Shown piece after piece: positions 9,804 to 19,107 of a stretch of DNA of 34,170 bases (the first letter of the stretch is position 1; each line of letters opens with the position of its first letter). The notes beneath the pieces were generated by a model. That model was not told where the DNA came from, ran no database searches, and saw only the letters and a program-made list of their open reading frames with translations. This DNA is from Methyloceanibacter sp. (GTDB taxonomy: Bacteria; Pseudomonadota; Alphaproteobacteria; Rhizobiales; Methyloligellaceae). Location: positions 1 to 34,170 of the forward strand of contig JACMJU010000040.1 of the NCBI GenBank assembly GCA_014380485.1, in the 5' to 3' direction. The position numbers and the translations under genes were made by a program.

Positions 9804-10730
9804 ATGTCGAAGCGAGTCGAGCATCCGATCATACTCGGCATCGTCGGTGATTCGGCGTCAGGGAAGTCGACGCTCTCAGTGGGCGTCGCCCAGATCCTTG
9901 GCGAGGAACACTGCACGGTGATCTGCACCGACGACTATCATCGTTACGACCGCAAGGCCCGTGCCACAGCCGGCATGTCGGCGCTCGACCCGCGTGCCAA
10001 CCACATCGATATCCTCGAACAGCATTTGCGGCTCTTGCGCAGAGGCGAGGCGATCCTAAAGCCCGTCTATAACCATCGGGGCGGCACGTTTGAGGCCCCC
10101 GAATATGTCAAGCCCAAGGAGTTCGTGATCGCCGAGGGGCTGCTCGGTTACGCCACACGCGGCATGCGCGACTGTTACGACGTGAAGATCTATCTCGATC
10201 CCGAAGAGGAGCTCAGGGTGAAGTGGAAGATGCACCGCGACACCACCACGCGCGGCTACACCCGGGAGGAGGTTCAGGCCCAGCTCGAACGGCGCGAAAT
10301 CGACAGCCCCAACTTCATCCACCCGCAACGCACCTTCGCCGACATTGTCATCAGATTTCAGCAGGCGGCGGGCGCCAATGGCTCAGATACGCGGCTCGAC
10401 GTCCGCCACATCTTGCGCCCGACGCTGCCCCATCCCGACTTCACGCCCCTGTTCGACGGGTCGAGCAATGCCGGCCTGAACCTCGAGCTTGCCCGCGACC
10501 GGGACGGCAAGCCCGTCGACGTGCTTGAGATCAACGGGAATATCTCCGACAAAAGGGCCGAGCGGATCGAAGATCTGTTATGGAACCTCATCCCGGAAGC
10601 GGGGCATTTGCGTGACCAGGTGGGCCGCATCGACATCGCCAACGGGGCCAAGAGCCATCCCCTGGCGCTGACCCAGCTTCTCGTCGGGTATCATGCGGTT
10701 AAGGCGGCGATGGGCGTCCGCGCATATTAG
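9804..10730 (+). CDS. prk: Phosphoribulokinase, class II-like (cyanobacterial/plant lineage-like)
   Basis: Walker A GDSASGKST, ICTDDYHRYDRKAR...SALDPRANHIDI, KPVYNHRGGTFEAPEYVKPKEFVIAEGL. Confidence 0.88.
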   Translation: MSKRVEHPIILGIVGDSASGKSTLSVGVAQILGEEHCTVICTDDYHRYDRKARATAGMSALDPRANHIDILEQHLRLLRRGEAILKPVYNHRGGTFEAPEYVKPKEFVIAEGLLGYATRGMRDCYDVKIYLDPEEELRVKWKMHRDTTTRGYTREEVQAQLERREIDSPNFIHPQRTFADIVIRFQQAAGANGSDTRLDVRHILRPTLPHPDFTPLFDGSSNAGLNLELARDRDGKPVDVLEINGNISDKRAERIEDLLWNLIPEAGHLRDQVGRIDIANGAKSHPLALTQLLVGYHAVKAAMGVRAY

Positions 10731-10849
10731 CATCTCAAATTTTGGACAAGACTGCCACGTCGAGGACGTGATCACGCTTCTGCAGAAGCTGGATCTCTCC
10801 CCCTTGAATGGCGTTATGATTGGCAAACAACAATTTGAAAGGACGCAAG

Positions 10850-11077
10850 ATGAAGCGGAAATCCCTGACGATTGGCGCGTGCGTCACCGCTCTAGCGCTG
10901 GCCGTGCTGATGCCCCCGGCCGTTGCCGGTGTCTCACAGGCAGAAAGAACGGCCTGCGAACGGGCTGCAGAACGTGTCAGGCCCGCCCTTAGGGCTGATG
11001 AAAAGGAAGCCTGGATCGCCAACTGCTTGGCAGATGCTACGGCCGGGTCTCCACCAAAGAAGGATCGCAATTACTAA
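10850..11077 (+). CDS. Small putative exported protein
   Basis: ATG at 10850; signal peptide MKRKSLTIGACVTALALAVLMPPAVAG followed by short polar domain with two Cys. Confidence 0.5.
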   Translation: MKRKSLTIGACVTALALAVLMPPAVAGVSQAERTACERAAERVRPALRADEKEAWIANCLADATAGSPPKKDRNY

Positions 11078-11165
11078 CATTCCGCCGAGCCGGGAAGCAG
11101 CGAACCATTGCGCTGCGATCATTTGCGTTACGCGCCGGAGTGCGGCAGGTGCTTAAGCGGAAACC

Positions 11166-11408
11166 CTAATCGTTGGGTACATTTCGGTTGTTGATAAACA
11201 ACCAGGTGAACTCACGCGCGGAAGGCGCTGGGTTGCCAAGCCAAGCTTCGCGTGTCGACCAAAGGTGATCGAGGCCGCAAGCCGGACACTTCACGTGCGA
11301 GCGAATATCGGGAAGCCGGGCGAATGTCGCGGCATCCATTTCAATGCCCGTTGAGAGTTCGCAGCCCGTGCTGGGGCACTTGACCATGAGGATGCTTACT
11401 TGATTCAT
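11166..11408 (-). CDS. Small zinc-ribbon-like hypothetical protein
   Basis: Start chosen at internal Met (MNQVSILMVKCPSTGCELSTGIEMD...VKCPACGLDHLWSTREAWL); paired Cys motifs. Confidence 0.55.
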   Translation of the reverse strand: MNQVSILMVKCPSTGCELSTGIEMDAATFARLPDIRSHVKCPACGLDHLWSTREAWLGNPAPSAREFTWLFINNRNVPND

Positions 11409-11652
11409 CGGCCCGCCTATAAAATCCAGCCAAGTTTTCGCCTTCAAATTAGCGGCGGATGGCACCTAATGCCACCTTTCCTCGTACCAAATTTTTGAAT
11501 CCTGTGCTCATGCAAGCAACAGCGTGGATTTGTTGTGGGTTACCCGATCTTACGGCTTGACAGTGATCGAAATGACACTTCATTAGTTTTATCAGGCGAG
11601 CCGTCATGCGACAGTCGCTAATCCGTCAATCCGATCTACAGGTCCGGGCCTC

Positions 11653-12732
11653 TTGAAACCAGCGGCAAGCGGCTCGCGTAAGAGTTCCCCAGTGAACCGA
11701 TCAGCCCATTCGAAGCCGAACATTGCAGTGCTAGCGGAGCGCTTCGCACCCGAGCCGCTAAGCGAGAGAAATAACCAGGCAAGTTCGCCGGTGTCGGACA
11801 CGAGGCGCCCTCCTGCCACCACCGAGGGGCTAAACCGGCCTGTCAAAGGCCTGATCTCGACTCTGGTCGGCGTTGCGCTCATTCCGGCAGCAATTCTCTG
11901 TGTTTTGCTGTGGCAAGGCACGAGGCCTAGCACGCCTAGCGCGACTGGCTTGGCGCATCGCGTGCAAGGACCAAGCGGTCTGGAAATCGCGCTCTCTTCA
12001 GCCGACAAGATCGAGGCCACGGCAGGGGAAGAGATCGATTTCCCCCTTGCGATCGATGCAACAGAGGCACTTCCGTCTCGCAGCGTCATTACTGTCAGCG
12101 GCATGCCTGACGGCGCTTCATTCTCGGACGGCCGCCCCTATGGCGCAACCGGCTGGAGCTTGCGCCCCGACGAGATCGGCGAGTTGAGGTTGCGACTACC
12201 GGCAGCACGAAGCGGCGCGTCCGACCTGCGCATCGAATTGCTTTCTGCGGACGGAGCTGTTCTAGCGCACTCCGAGAGCCGGCTGAGCATTGCCGTCGAG
12301 ACGGTAAGCGTGGTCGAGAGCAATCCCTTCAAAGAGATTGCGCGCGCTGAGGCGCCCAAATCCGCTGAAACGTTACCACCCAAGCCGCAGCGAAAGCCTG
12401 TGCTCGCGGCGAACGCTGAACCTTCGGTGAAGGTCAGGACCGTCAAAGTCGTGACCATCAAACCTCCTACTCCAACGCGCCCACACGATGGCGCTTACGC
12501 ATTGGGCGAAGCGGCGGAAGTTCCGGCCGAGTGGGTAGAGATCGTCAGGCCTGTCGACATGCACGCACGGCCCCAGCAGACATCGGAGACGGTGAAGGTT
12601 GCGGAGAAGGGTCTGAAATTCCGCGTTACCGCACGGGATAAGAACTGGGTGCAGGTGAGCGACCCCGCCACGTCCACAAACGGCTGGATTTATTCGCGCT
12701 TTCTCAAGCCGACAGAGCCGCCCGCGCAATAG
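11653..12732 (+). CDS. Membrane-anchored bacterial SH3-domain protein
   Basis: Single TM (LISTLVGVALIPAAILCVLLWQG) and C-terminal SH3b-like VDMHARPQQTSETVKVAEKGLKFRVTARDKNWVQVSDPATSTNGWIYSRFL. Confidence 0.7.
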   Translation: MKPAASGSRKSSPVNRSAHSKPNIAVLAERFAPEPLSERNNQASSPVSDTRRPPATTEGLNRPVKGLISTLVGVALIPAAILCVLLWQGTRPSTPSATGLAHRVQGPSGLEIALSSADKIEATAGEEIDFPLAIDATEALPSRSVITVSGMPDGASFSDGRPYGATGWSLRPDEIGELRLRLPAARSGASDLRIELLSADGAVLAHSESRLSIAVETVSVVESNPFKEIARAEAPKSAETLPPKPQRKPVLAANAEPSVKVRTVKVVTIKPPTPTRPHDGAYALGEAAEVPAEWVEIVRPVDMHARPQQTSETVKVAEKGLKFRVTARDKNWVQVSDPATSTNGWIYSRFLKPTEPPAQ

Positions 12733-12990
12733 CTCGCTTTCCCAACGCTGCCAGAACTGAAGGGCTGCACTCTCCAGAAGTGCGCGTTGAACCCTATGAT
12801 CGGTCATTCGCCAGCGAAGGGTGATTGCGCGCCTCCTTAGCGCCATTAGCAGTCATCAATCGCTCCATGTGGATGGTGTCGATTGAGTGCTGCCGCCCCC
12901 AATTAGATGTGTGCTAGAGACGGCAGCGAGTCTCGGCACCTCCTGTTACCTTCACTGCCAAGTCGCCGCCCGACCGCAATCGTTTGATAA

Positions 12991-15030
12991 ATGGACATTT
13001 TCATGGAAGCAGATACCCTGATGCAGGATCAGGCGTTACAAGCGGCGTCTCATCAAGACATGGCCAACGCCATCAGGGCGCTCGCCATGGACGCCGTACA
13101 AAAAGCCGATTCCGGCCACCCTGGCATGCCGATGGGCATGGCCGACGTGGCCACCGTGCTGTTCACGCGATTCTTGAAGTTCGACGCCGCGCACCCCGAT
13201 TGGCCGGACCGCGACCGCTTCATGCTCTCCGCCGGCCACGGCTCGATGCTGCTCTACGCGCTGCTCTATCTCACCGGCTACCCCGAGATGGAATTGGAGG
13301 AGCTGAAGAATTTCCGCCAGCTTCACTCCCGGACCCCGGGCCATCCCGAATATGGTCATGCGCCCGGCATCGAGACCACCACAGGCCCGCTTGGCCAAGG
13401 TCTCGGCAACGCCGTCGGCATGGCCCTTGCCGAGCGGCTGCTCAACCGCCGTTATGGCGATGCGATCGTCGACCATTACACCTATTGCGTGGCGGGCGAC
13501 GGCTGCCTCATGGAGGGTGTGAGCCAAGAGGCAATCTCGCTCGCCGGGCACCTCAAGCTCGGGCGGCTGATCGTGCTGTTCGACGACAATGAAGTCTCTA
13601 TCGACGGTCCCACCGGCCTCGCCGTCTCCGATGACCAGATCGAACGCTTCAAAGCGTCGCATTGGCATACCGCCCGCATCGACGGCCATGACCCGGAAGC
13701 GATCGCTCTTGCCATCGAGAATGCGAAGCAAATCACCGACCGCCCCTCGCTGATCGCTTGCCGCACGATCATCGGTTACGGCGCGCCGAGCAAAGCAGGC
13801 ACGGCGGCGACCCACGGGTCCCCCCTCGGCGAAGAGGAGGTCAAGGGCGCGCGCGAGAAGCTTCACTGGCATCATCAGCCTTTCGAGGTGCCGAAGCCGG
13901 TCCTCGCCGGTTGGCGTGCTGCCGGCGCACGGCATCGCCGTGCCTACGAGGCCTGGAGCGCTGCCGCCAAGCGGCTCGATGCGTCAGCCCGCGCCGGACT
14001 GACCGATCCCATCGACGACAAAGTCAAAGCGGCGATCGTGGCTGCGGTCGCCGCGGTCAAATCGGATTTCGTCCGCGAGGGCGCCAAACTCGCGACGCGG
14101 CAATCCTCGCAGAAGGTGTTGGAGAAACTCCTGCCGGCGATCCCCGGCCTGATCGGCGGTTCAGCCGACCTCACCGGATCGAACGGCACGCTCACCAAGC
14201 TCCATTCCCCGATCAAGCCCGGCGACTTCGCCGGCAACTACCTCCATTACGGCGTTCGCGAGCACGGCATGGCGGCGGCGATGAACGGGATGTCGCTGCA
14301 TGGCGGGATCGTGCCTTATGGCGGCACGTTTCTCATCTTCTCCGATTATTGCCGTCCGTCGATCCGGCTGTCGGCGCTGATGCAGCAGCGGGTCATCTAT
14401 GTGATGACCCACGATTCGATCGGTCTCGGCGAAGACGGACCCACCCATCAGCCGGTCGAGCATCTGGCGGCTCTGCGGGCCGTTCCCAATCTCAACGTGA
14501 TGCGTCCCGCCGATCAGGTCGAATGCGCCGAGTGCTGGGAGCTCGCGCTTCTCGCCAAGGCGACGCCGACGATCCTAGCGCTGACCCGCCAGGGCGTTCC
14601 GCTCCTCCGCACCGCTCCGGCCGCCGAGAATCTTTCCGCCAAGGGCGCGTATGTGTTGATCGAGCCCAAGGGCGCGCGCGACGTGACCCTGATCGGCACA
14701 GGCTCGGAGGTCGCGCTCGCGGTCGAGGCGGCAAAGGCGCTCGAAGGGGAGGGGATCAGCGCAGCCGTCGTGTCGATGCCGTGTTGGGAGCTGTTCGAGG
14801 CGCAAAGCAAGAGCTATCAGAATACCGTTCTGGGCGTGGGCCCCCGGGTTGCAGTCGAGGCCGCCGTTCCGTTCGGCTGGTCGCGTTGGCTAGGGCCTCA
14901 AGGCGCGTTCATCGGCATGCACGGATTCGGTGCTTCGGCGCCCGCACAACACCTATATAAGCATTTCGGCATCACCGCCGAGGCCGTCGCCGCCGCGGCC
15001 CGCGAGCTGATTGGCAGGACCAAGAGGTAA
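12991..15030 (+). CDS. tkt: Transketolase
   Basis: [80 protein letters not shown]; start could be 12991, 13003 or 13021. Confidence 0.96.
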   Translation: MDIFMEADTLMQDQALQAASHQDMANAIRALAMDAVQKADSGHPGMPMGMADVATVLFTRFLKFDAAHPDWPDRDRFMLSAGHGSMLLYALLYLTGYPEMELEELKNFRQLHSRTPGHPEYGHAPGIETTTGPLGQGLGNAVGMALAERLLNRRYGDAIVDHYTYCVAGDGCLMEGVSQEAISLAGHLKLGRLIVLFDDNEVSIDGPTGLAVSDDQIERFKASHWHTARIDGHDPEAIALAIENAKQITDRPSLIACRTIIGYGAPSKAGTAATHGSPLGEEEVKGAREKLHWHHQPFEVPKPVLAGWRAAGARHRRAYEAWSAAAKRLDASARAGLTDPIDDKVKAAIVAAVAAVKSDFVREGAKLATRQSSQKVLEKLLPAIPGLIGGSADLTGSNGTLTKLHSPIKPGDFAGNYLHYGVREHGMAAAMNGMSLHGGIVPYGGTFLIFSDYCRPSIRLSALMQQRVIYVMTHDSIGLGEDGPTHQPVEHLAALRAVPNLNVMRPADQVECAECWELALLAKATPTILALTRQGVPLLRTAPAAENLSAKGAYVLIEPKGARDVTLIGTGSEVALAVEAAKALEGEGISAAVVSMPCWELFEAQSKSYQNTVLGVGPRVAVEAAVPFGWSRWLGPQGAFIGMHGFGASAPAQHLYKHFGITAEAVAAAARELIGRTKR

Positions 15031-15038
15031 ACGAGAGG

Positions 15039-16049
15039 ATGTCTACTAAGCGCGTTGCCATTAACGGATTTGGCCGGATCGGCAGGCTCACCTTCAGGGC
15101 CTTTCTAGAGTCGGGCCGTACCGATCTCGACTTTGTCGCCATCAACGATCTCGGCTCGGCCGAGATGAACGCTCATCTGCTTGAGTTCGACAGCGTGCAT
15201 GGGCGATTTCGCGGCCGGATCGATGTCGCCGACGGGCACCTGAAAACCAATGGCCAGAACGTGGCGGTGTTGTCGCAAGCGACGCCGGAGAAACTTCCGT
15301 GGCGCGACCTCGGTGTCGATATCGTGATGGAGTGCACCGGCCGCTTCACCGATCGTGACGGGGCCGCCAAGCATTTGACCGCCGGCGCCAAACGCGTGCT
15401 CGTCTCGGCGCCCTGCTCGGGCGCCGACCTCACCGTTGTGTTCGGCGTCAATCACGACAAGCTGACCCAGGAGCACCACGTCGTCTCCAACGCCTCCTGC
15501 ACCACCAATTGCCTTGCCCCGGTGGCCCAGGTGCTGAACCAGGCCATCGGCATCAAGCACGGTTACATGACCACGGTGCACGCCTATACCGGCGACCAGC
15601 GAATGGTGGACACGCTTCACAAGGATCCCTACCGGGCGCGGGGCGGCGCCATAAACTTGATCCCGAGCTCGACCGGCGCGGCCAAGGCGGTCGGCCTGGT
15701 CTTGCCGGAGTTGAAGGGCAAGCTCGACGGCGCTTCGATCAGGGTTCCGGTTCCGAATGTGAGCCTGGTCGACCTGACCTTCCAGTCGGCGCGCCCCACA
15801 ACCGTCGAGGAGATCAACCAGGCCGTGGTCAAAGCGGCCAACGGCCCGCTCAAGGGCATTCTGGGCGTGAACGCGAAGTCCCTTGTCTCGACCGATTTCA
15901 ACCACGATCCGTTGAGCTCGATCTTCGATCTCAACGGCACACATGTGGTCGACGAGACCTTCTGCCGTGTCGTGGCCTGGTACGACAACGAATGGGGCTT
16001 CTCCAACCGCATGTCCGACACGGCGGTCGCCATGGGGCGGCTGTTATGA
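15039..16049 (+). CDS. gap: Type I glyceraldehyde-3-phosphate dehydrogenase
   Basis: RVAINGFGRIGRLTFRA, SNASCTTNCLAPVAQVLN, AWYDNEWGFSNRM. Confidence 0.97.
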   Translation: MSTKRVAINGFGRIGRLTFRAFLESGRTDLDFVAINDLGSAEMNAHLLEFDSVHGRFRGRIDVADGHLKTNGQNVAVLSQATPEKLPWRDLGVDIVMECTGRFTDRDGAAKHLTAGAKRVLVSAPCSGADLTVVFGVNHDKLTQEHHVVSNASCTTNCLAPVAQVLNQAIGIKHGYMTTVHAYTGDQRMVDTLHKDPYRARGGAINLIPSSTGAAKAVGLVLPELKGKLDGASIRVPVPNVSLVDLTFQSARPTTVEEINQAVVKAANGPLKGILGVNAKSLVSTDFNHDPLSSIFDLNGTHVVDETFCRVVAWYDNEWGFSNRMSDTAVAMGRLL

Positions 16050-17314
16050 ATGAGGCTGCTTCGCCTGGCGCCCTCGGGGCAGGCCGCAGTCTCGACCTCT
16101 CCCGCGTCAGGACCATCGAGGGGATCGATGTGCGGGGGAAACGCGTGCTCGTCCGCGTCGATTTCAATGTGCCGATCGAGAACGGCCTTGTCGCCGACGC
16201 GACGCGGCTGGAGCGGGTGCTTCCAACCATCGCCCGGCTTGCCGGGGCCGGAGCGAAAGTGGTCGTGCTGTCGCATCTGGGACGCCCCAAGGAAGGGCCG
16301 GCGGCGGATACCTCGTTGCGTCCCGTTGCGCTGAAGATGCGCGAGCTGATGCCGGGCACCAAGGTTCACTTCATCGGCGACTGTGTCGGCGAAGAGGCAA
16401 GGCGTGGCGTGGCGGCACTGAAACCAGGCGAGGTAGCCGTGCTCGAAAATGTGCGGTTCTATCCGGGCGAGGTAAAGAACGATCCTCAATTTGCGAAACG
16501 CCTGGCCGAACATGGCGATCTCTATGTCGGCGACGCATTCTCCTCGGCGCACCGGGCGCATGCCTCGATCGAGGCCATCGCCGATCTTCTCCCGGCCTAT
16601 GCCGGTCTTCTAATGATGGCCGAGATTGCGGCGCTCGGGCGGGCGCTCGAAAACCCGGAACGGCCGGTCATGGCCATCGTCGGCGGCGCCAAGGTCTCCA
16701 CCAAGATCGAGGTCCTGACCCATCTTGTGACCCGCATGGACCTTCTCGTCGTTGGCGGCGGCATGGCCAACACCTTTCTTCTCGCCCAAGGCATGAAGGT
16801 CGGCGCCTCGTTATGTGAGCCCGATTTGGTGGCTACGGCGAAAGACATCATGGCGCGGGCCGAGCGGGCCGGCTGCGAAATCGTCCTGCCGTCGGACGTG
16901 GTGATCGCGAAGGAGCTGAAGGAGGGCGTTGATTGGCGCGTTTGCCCTGTCGGCGAGGTCCCCGATGACGCGCTCATTCTCGATCTCGGCCCCGACAGCG
17001 TCGATGCGCTCAAGCGCCGCCTCGCGACAATCCGCACCCTGTTGTGGAACGGACCTTTCGGCGCGATCGAGACGGCGCCCTTCGGCGAAGCAACGTACGC
17101 ACTCGCCCGCGAGGTCGCCCGTCTCACCAAAGCGGGGAAACTCGTGAGCGTCGCCGGCGGCGGCGATACGGTGAGGGCGCTCAATGCTGCAGGCGCCGCC
17201 TCCGGCTTTACCTATGTCTCGACGGCGGGCGGTGCCTTCCTCGAATGGCTCGGGGGCCACGAATTGCCGGCGGTCAGGGCGCTCGTCAGGAGCGGGACCC
17301 GAAGCGCGCCCTAA
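16046..17314 (+). CDS. pgk: Phosphoglycerate kinase
   Basis: ATG at 16046 (ATGA overlap with gap); GKRVLVRVDFNVPIENG, VVLSHLGRPKEG, VAGGGDTVRAL, STAGGAFLEWLGG. Confidence 0.97.
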   Translation: MNEAASPGALGAGRSLDLSRVRTIEGIDVRGKRVLVRVDFNVPIENGLVADATRLERVLPTIARLAGAGAKVVVLSHLGRPKEGPAADTSLRPVALKMRELMPGTKVHFIGDCVGEEARRGVAALKPGEVAVLENVRFYPGEVKNDPQFAKRLAEHGDLYVGDAFSSAHRAHASIEAIADLLPAYAGLLMMAEIAALGRALENPERPVMAIVGGAKVSTKIEVLTHLVTRMDLLVVGGGMANTFLLAQGMKVGASLCEPDLVATAKDIMARAERAGCEIVLPSDVVIAKELKEGVDWRVCPVGEVPDDALILDLGPDSVDALKRRLATIRTLLWNGPFGAIETAPFGEATYALAREVARLTKAGKLVSVAGGGDTVRALNAAGAASGFTYVSTAGGAFLEWLGGHELPAVRALVRSGTRSAP

Positions 17315-17346
17315 GAGATTTCTTTCGATTTTCTGTAACTGTCATT

Positions 17347-17366
17347 CCCGCAAAAGCAGGAATCGA
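17347..17366 (+). repeat. 20-bp direct repeat copy 1 (cccgcaaaagcaggaatcga)
   Basis: Identical to 18952..18971; sits in a 'gtcattcccgc..agcaggaatc' dispersed-repeat-like half element. Confidence 0.9.
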
Positions 17367-17441
17367 TAGCTACTGGGAGGCAGACTGCATATTCTTGCTT
17401 AGCGCAGGGCTCCCTGCGATCTCTCCAGTCCGGTTCCGTTT

Positions 17442-18377
17442 ATGACCGTCAGGCAGCTAACGACTCTATTGGTGGTGCTTTGCATAATCACGGCCATGCT
17501 CACGGTGATAAACGCTATCCACGTTTTTGGACCGCTTCATGCTGCGTGGATGTGGGGTCTCGAACACGATCTTCCCCAAGGCTGGGCGACCCTGCTCGGT
17601 GCGATAATCGGGTTGGGGGTGATCGCTTGGCAAGCTCGAACTGGTTTTCGCCATCTAATTCGGTCGCAAGAGCACCAAGCAAACCTTCAACGTGAATTGG
17701 ACAAAGAGAGTCATCGCCGAGAGGCAGCTGTATTGGCGGCTGCCCTACGCGGAGAGCTTTTGGCAGGAGCATATGCACTCGTTAGGCGGAGTGGTTGGTT
17801 AGAAGCGATAGAAAAGATTATCGATGACGCCGCGAAAAACCCTCAAGGCAAGTTTTATTCAGAAATCCGCATCGAAGGCGTGACGACTCCGATCTACGAT
17901 GCGCAAGCTTCTCGATTAGGTCTAATTGGGGCGTCGCTTGCGGCTGACGTGGCGCAAGTCTATGGGTCTATCAAATCCCAATTCTTGTTGGCCGCTTCGG
18001 AGGCTGGCCGTGACCCGAAACTTGCCAAGGAGTTCGTAGAAGTCCAGCTAAATTTATCTAAGGTGTTCAGTAAGGATGTTCTTCACGTCTGCAAGAGGCT
18101 GCTGGCATTTGAGACAGGCACACCGGAGGATGATCCGGGCATCCTAGTCGAGGCTCGAAAGGTATGGTTGATCCCATCGCCCAGAGGCACGAGCCTCACT
18201 TTTGTTTACCCCCTATGGAATTTCGCGGCGATGCAAACGTTGGAGGAACGTGCGGTATTGGTTTTGGCGGTTTCTGGTGATTCCTACCCCATACGCACAG
18301 TCACCAGCTACAATTGGCCTCCAGCATTGGAGGAACACCATGGCGGGAGAGCTTATTGCGGGTCTCGGCCTCTTTAA
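17442..18377 (+). CDS. Hypothetical membrane protein (N-terminal TM helices plus cytoplasmic domain)
   Basis: Two hydrophobic helices (LTTLLVVLCIITAMLTVINAI; WATLLGAIIGLGVIAWQA) then coiled-coil-like QEHQANLQRELDKESHRRE; base composition looks lower-GC than flanks. Confidence 0.65.
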   Translation: MTVRQLTTLLVVLCIITAMLTVINAIHVFGPLHAAWMWGLEHDLPQGWATLLGAIIGLGVIAWQARTGFRHLIRSQEHQANLQRELDKESHRREAAVLAAALRGELLAGAYALVRRSGWLEAIEKIIDDAAKNPQGKFYSEIRIEGVTTPIYDAQASRLGLIGASLAADVAQVYGSIKSQFLLAASEAGRDPKLAKEFVEVQLNLSKVFSKDVLHVCKRLLAFETGTPEDDPGILVEARKVWLIPSPRGTSLTFVYPLWNFAAMQTLEERAVLVLAVSGDSYPIRTVTSYNWPPALEEHHGGRAYCGSRPL

Positions 18378-18801
18378 AACCATGTTCGATATGGCGAGGG
18401 GGCTGAAAGATATTAACGATGCAACCATTCGCAATGCGGCAGTCATAGAACTGCAAGAACACATCCTCGCGGCACAATCCGCGCAAGCGACGCTTGTTGA
18501 GCGCGTAGGCAGTCTTGAACAAACCGTGGCGAGTTTTGAAAAATGGGACGCTGAGAAACAAAAATACGAGCTGCGCGAAATCTCTCCCAATTCGTTTGCA
18601 TATGCCTTGAAGGACGCCCACGGGGGGGAACCAGCCCATCTGATATGTGCGAACTGCTACGAGAAGCGCACAAAAGTGATTCTGCAACGTGTCGATCTTG
18701 GTCACATTGCATGTCCCGTATGTGGGACACGGCTGCAACTGCGTAGTCCCGAGGCTACACGGCAAGATCGCGCGATCACGGGCTGGCGAGGAGCGCCCTG
18801 A
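18340..18801 (+). CDS. Hypothetical protein with helical N-terminus and C-terminal zinc ribbon
   Basis: ATG at 18340 behind ttggagg RBS; CANCYEKRTK...HIACPVCGTRLQL (CxxC..CxxC); overlaps upstream ORF by 38 nt. Confidence 0.7.
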   Translation: MAGELIAGLGLFKTMFDMARGLKDINDATIRNAAVIELQEHILAAQSAQATLVERVGSLEQTVASFEKWDAEKQKYELREISPNSFAYALKDAHGGEPAHLICANCYEKRTKVILQRVDLGHIACPVCGTRLQLRSPEATRQDRAITGWRGAP

Positions 18802-18951
18802 TCAACGGGCGACAGCAAACAGCCCCACGGGCGATCCTGATGTTGAGACCGTCGCGGCGCATCGGGGCGGCCTTGTTTAGGATAGGCCAAAATGAGCCCC
18901 TAGCTCTGTGTGCAAAGTTAAGGGTTTGATGAATTTCGGCTTGAGGCACTA

Positions 18952-18971
18952 CCCGCAAAAGCAGGAATCGA
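18952..18971 (+). repeat. 20-bp direct repeat copy 2 (cccgcaaaagcaggaatcga)
   Basis: Identical to 17347..17366. Confidence 0.9.
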
Positions 18972-18997
18972 GTAACCATCAATCGTCAGGTATTATT

Positions 18998-19047
18998 TGC
19001 GAAAGCCGGAATTTCTGGATTGCCGGATAACGCCGGGAAATGACATT
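18998..19047. repeat. Dispersed-repeat-like palindromic element (degenerate 'gcgaaagccggaat...ccggataacgccgggaaatgacat')
   Basis: Resembles the tgtcattcccgcgaaagcgggaatcc / ggattcccgggtcaagcccgggaatgaca type intergenic element common in proteobacteria. Confidence 0.5.
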
Positions 19048-19107
19048 GAAGCAGAGGAAGCACGACCTAAGGCCATGGGCGGGACCAGGAGACAAGGGCA
19101 AGGAGCC

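Noticed and set aside
13036-13935. 299-aa minus-strand ORF opposite tkt
   Set aside because: Antisense shadow ORF; tkt is unambiguous on the + strand.
15509-17314. 601-aa ORF in the pgk frame starting inside gap
   Set aside because: Upstream extension is a high-GC open frame overlapping conserved gap codons; PGK homology begins at the ATG at 16046.
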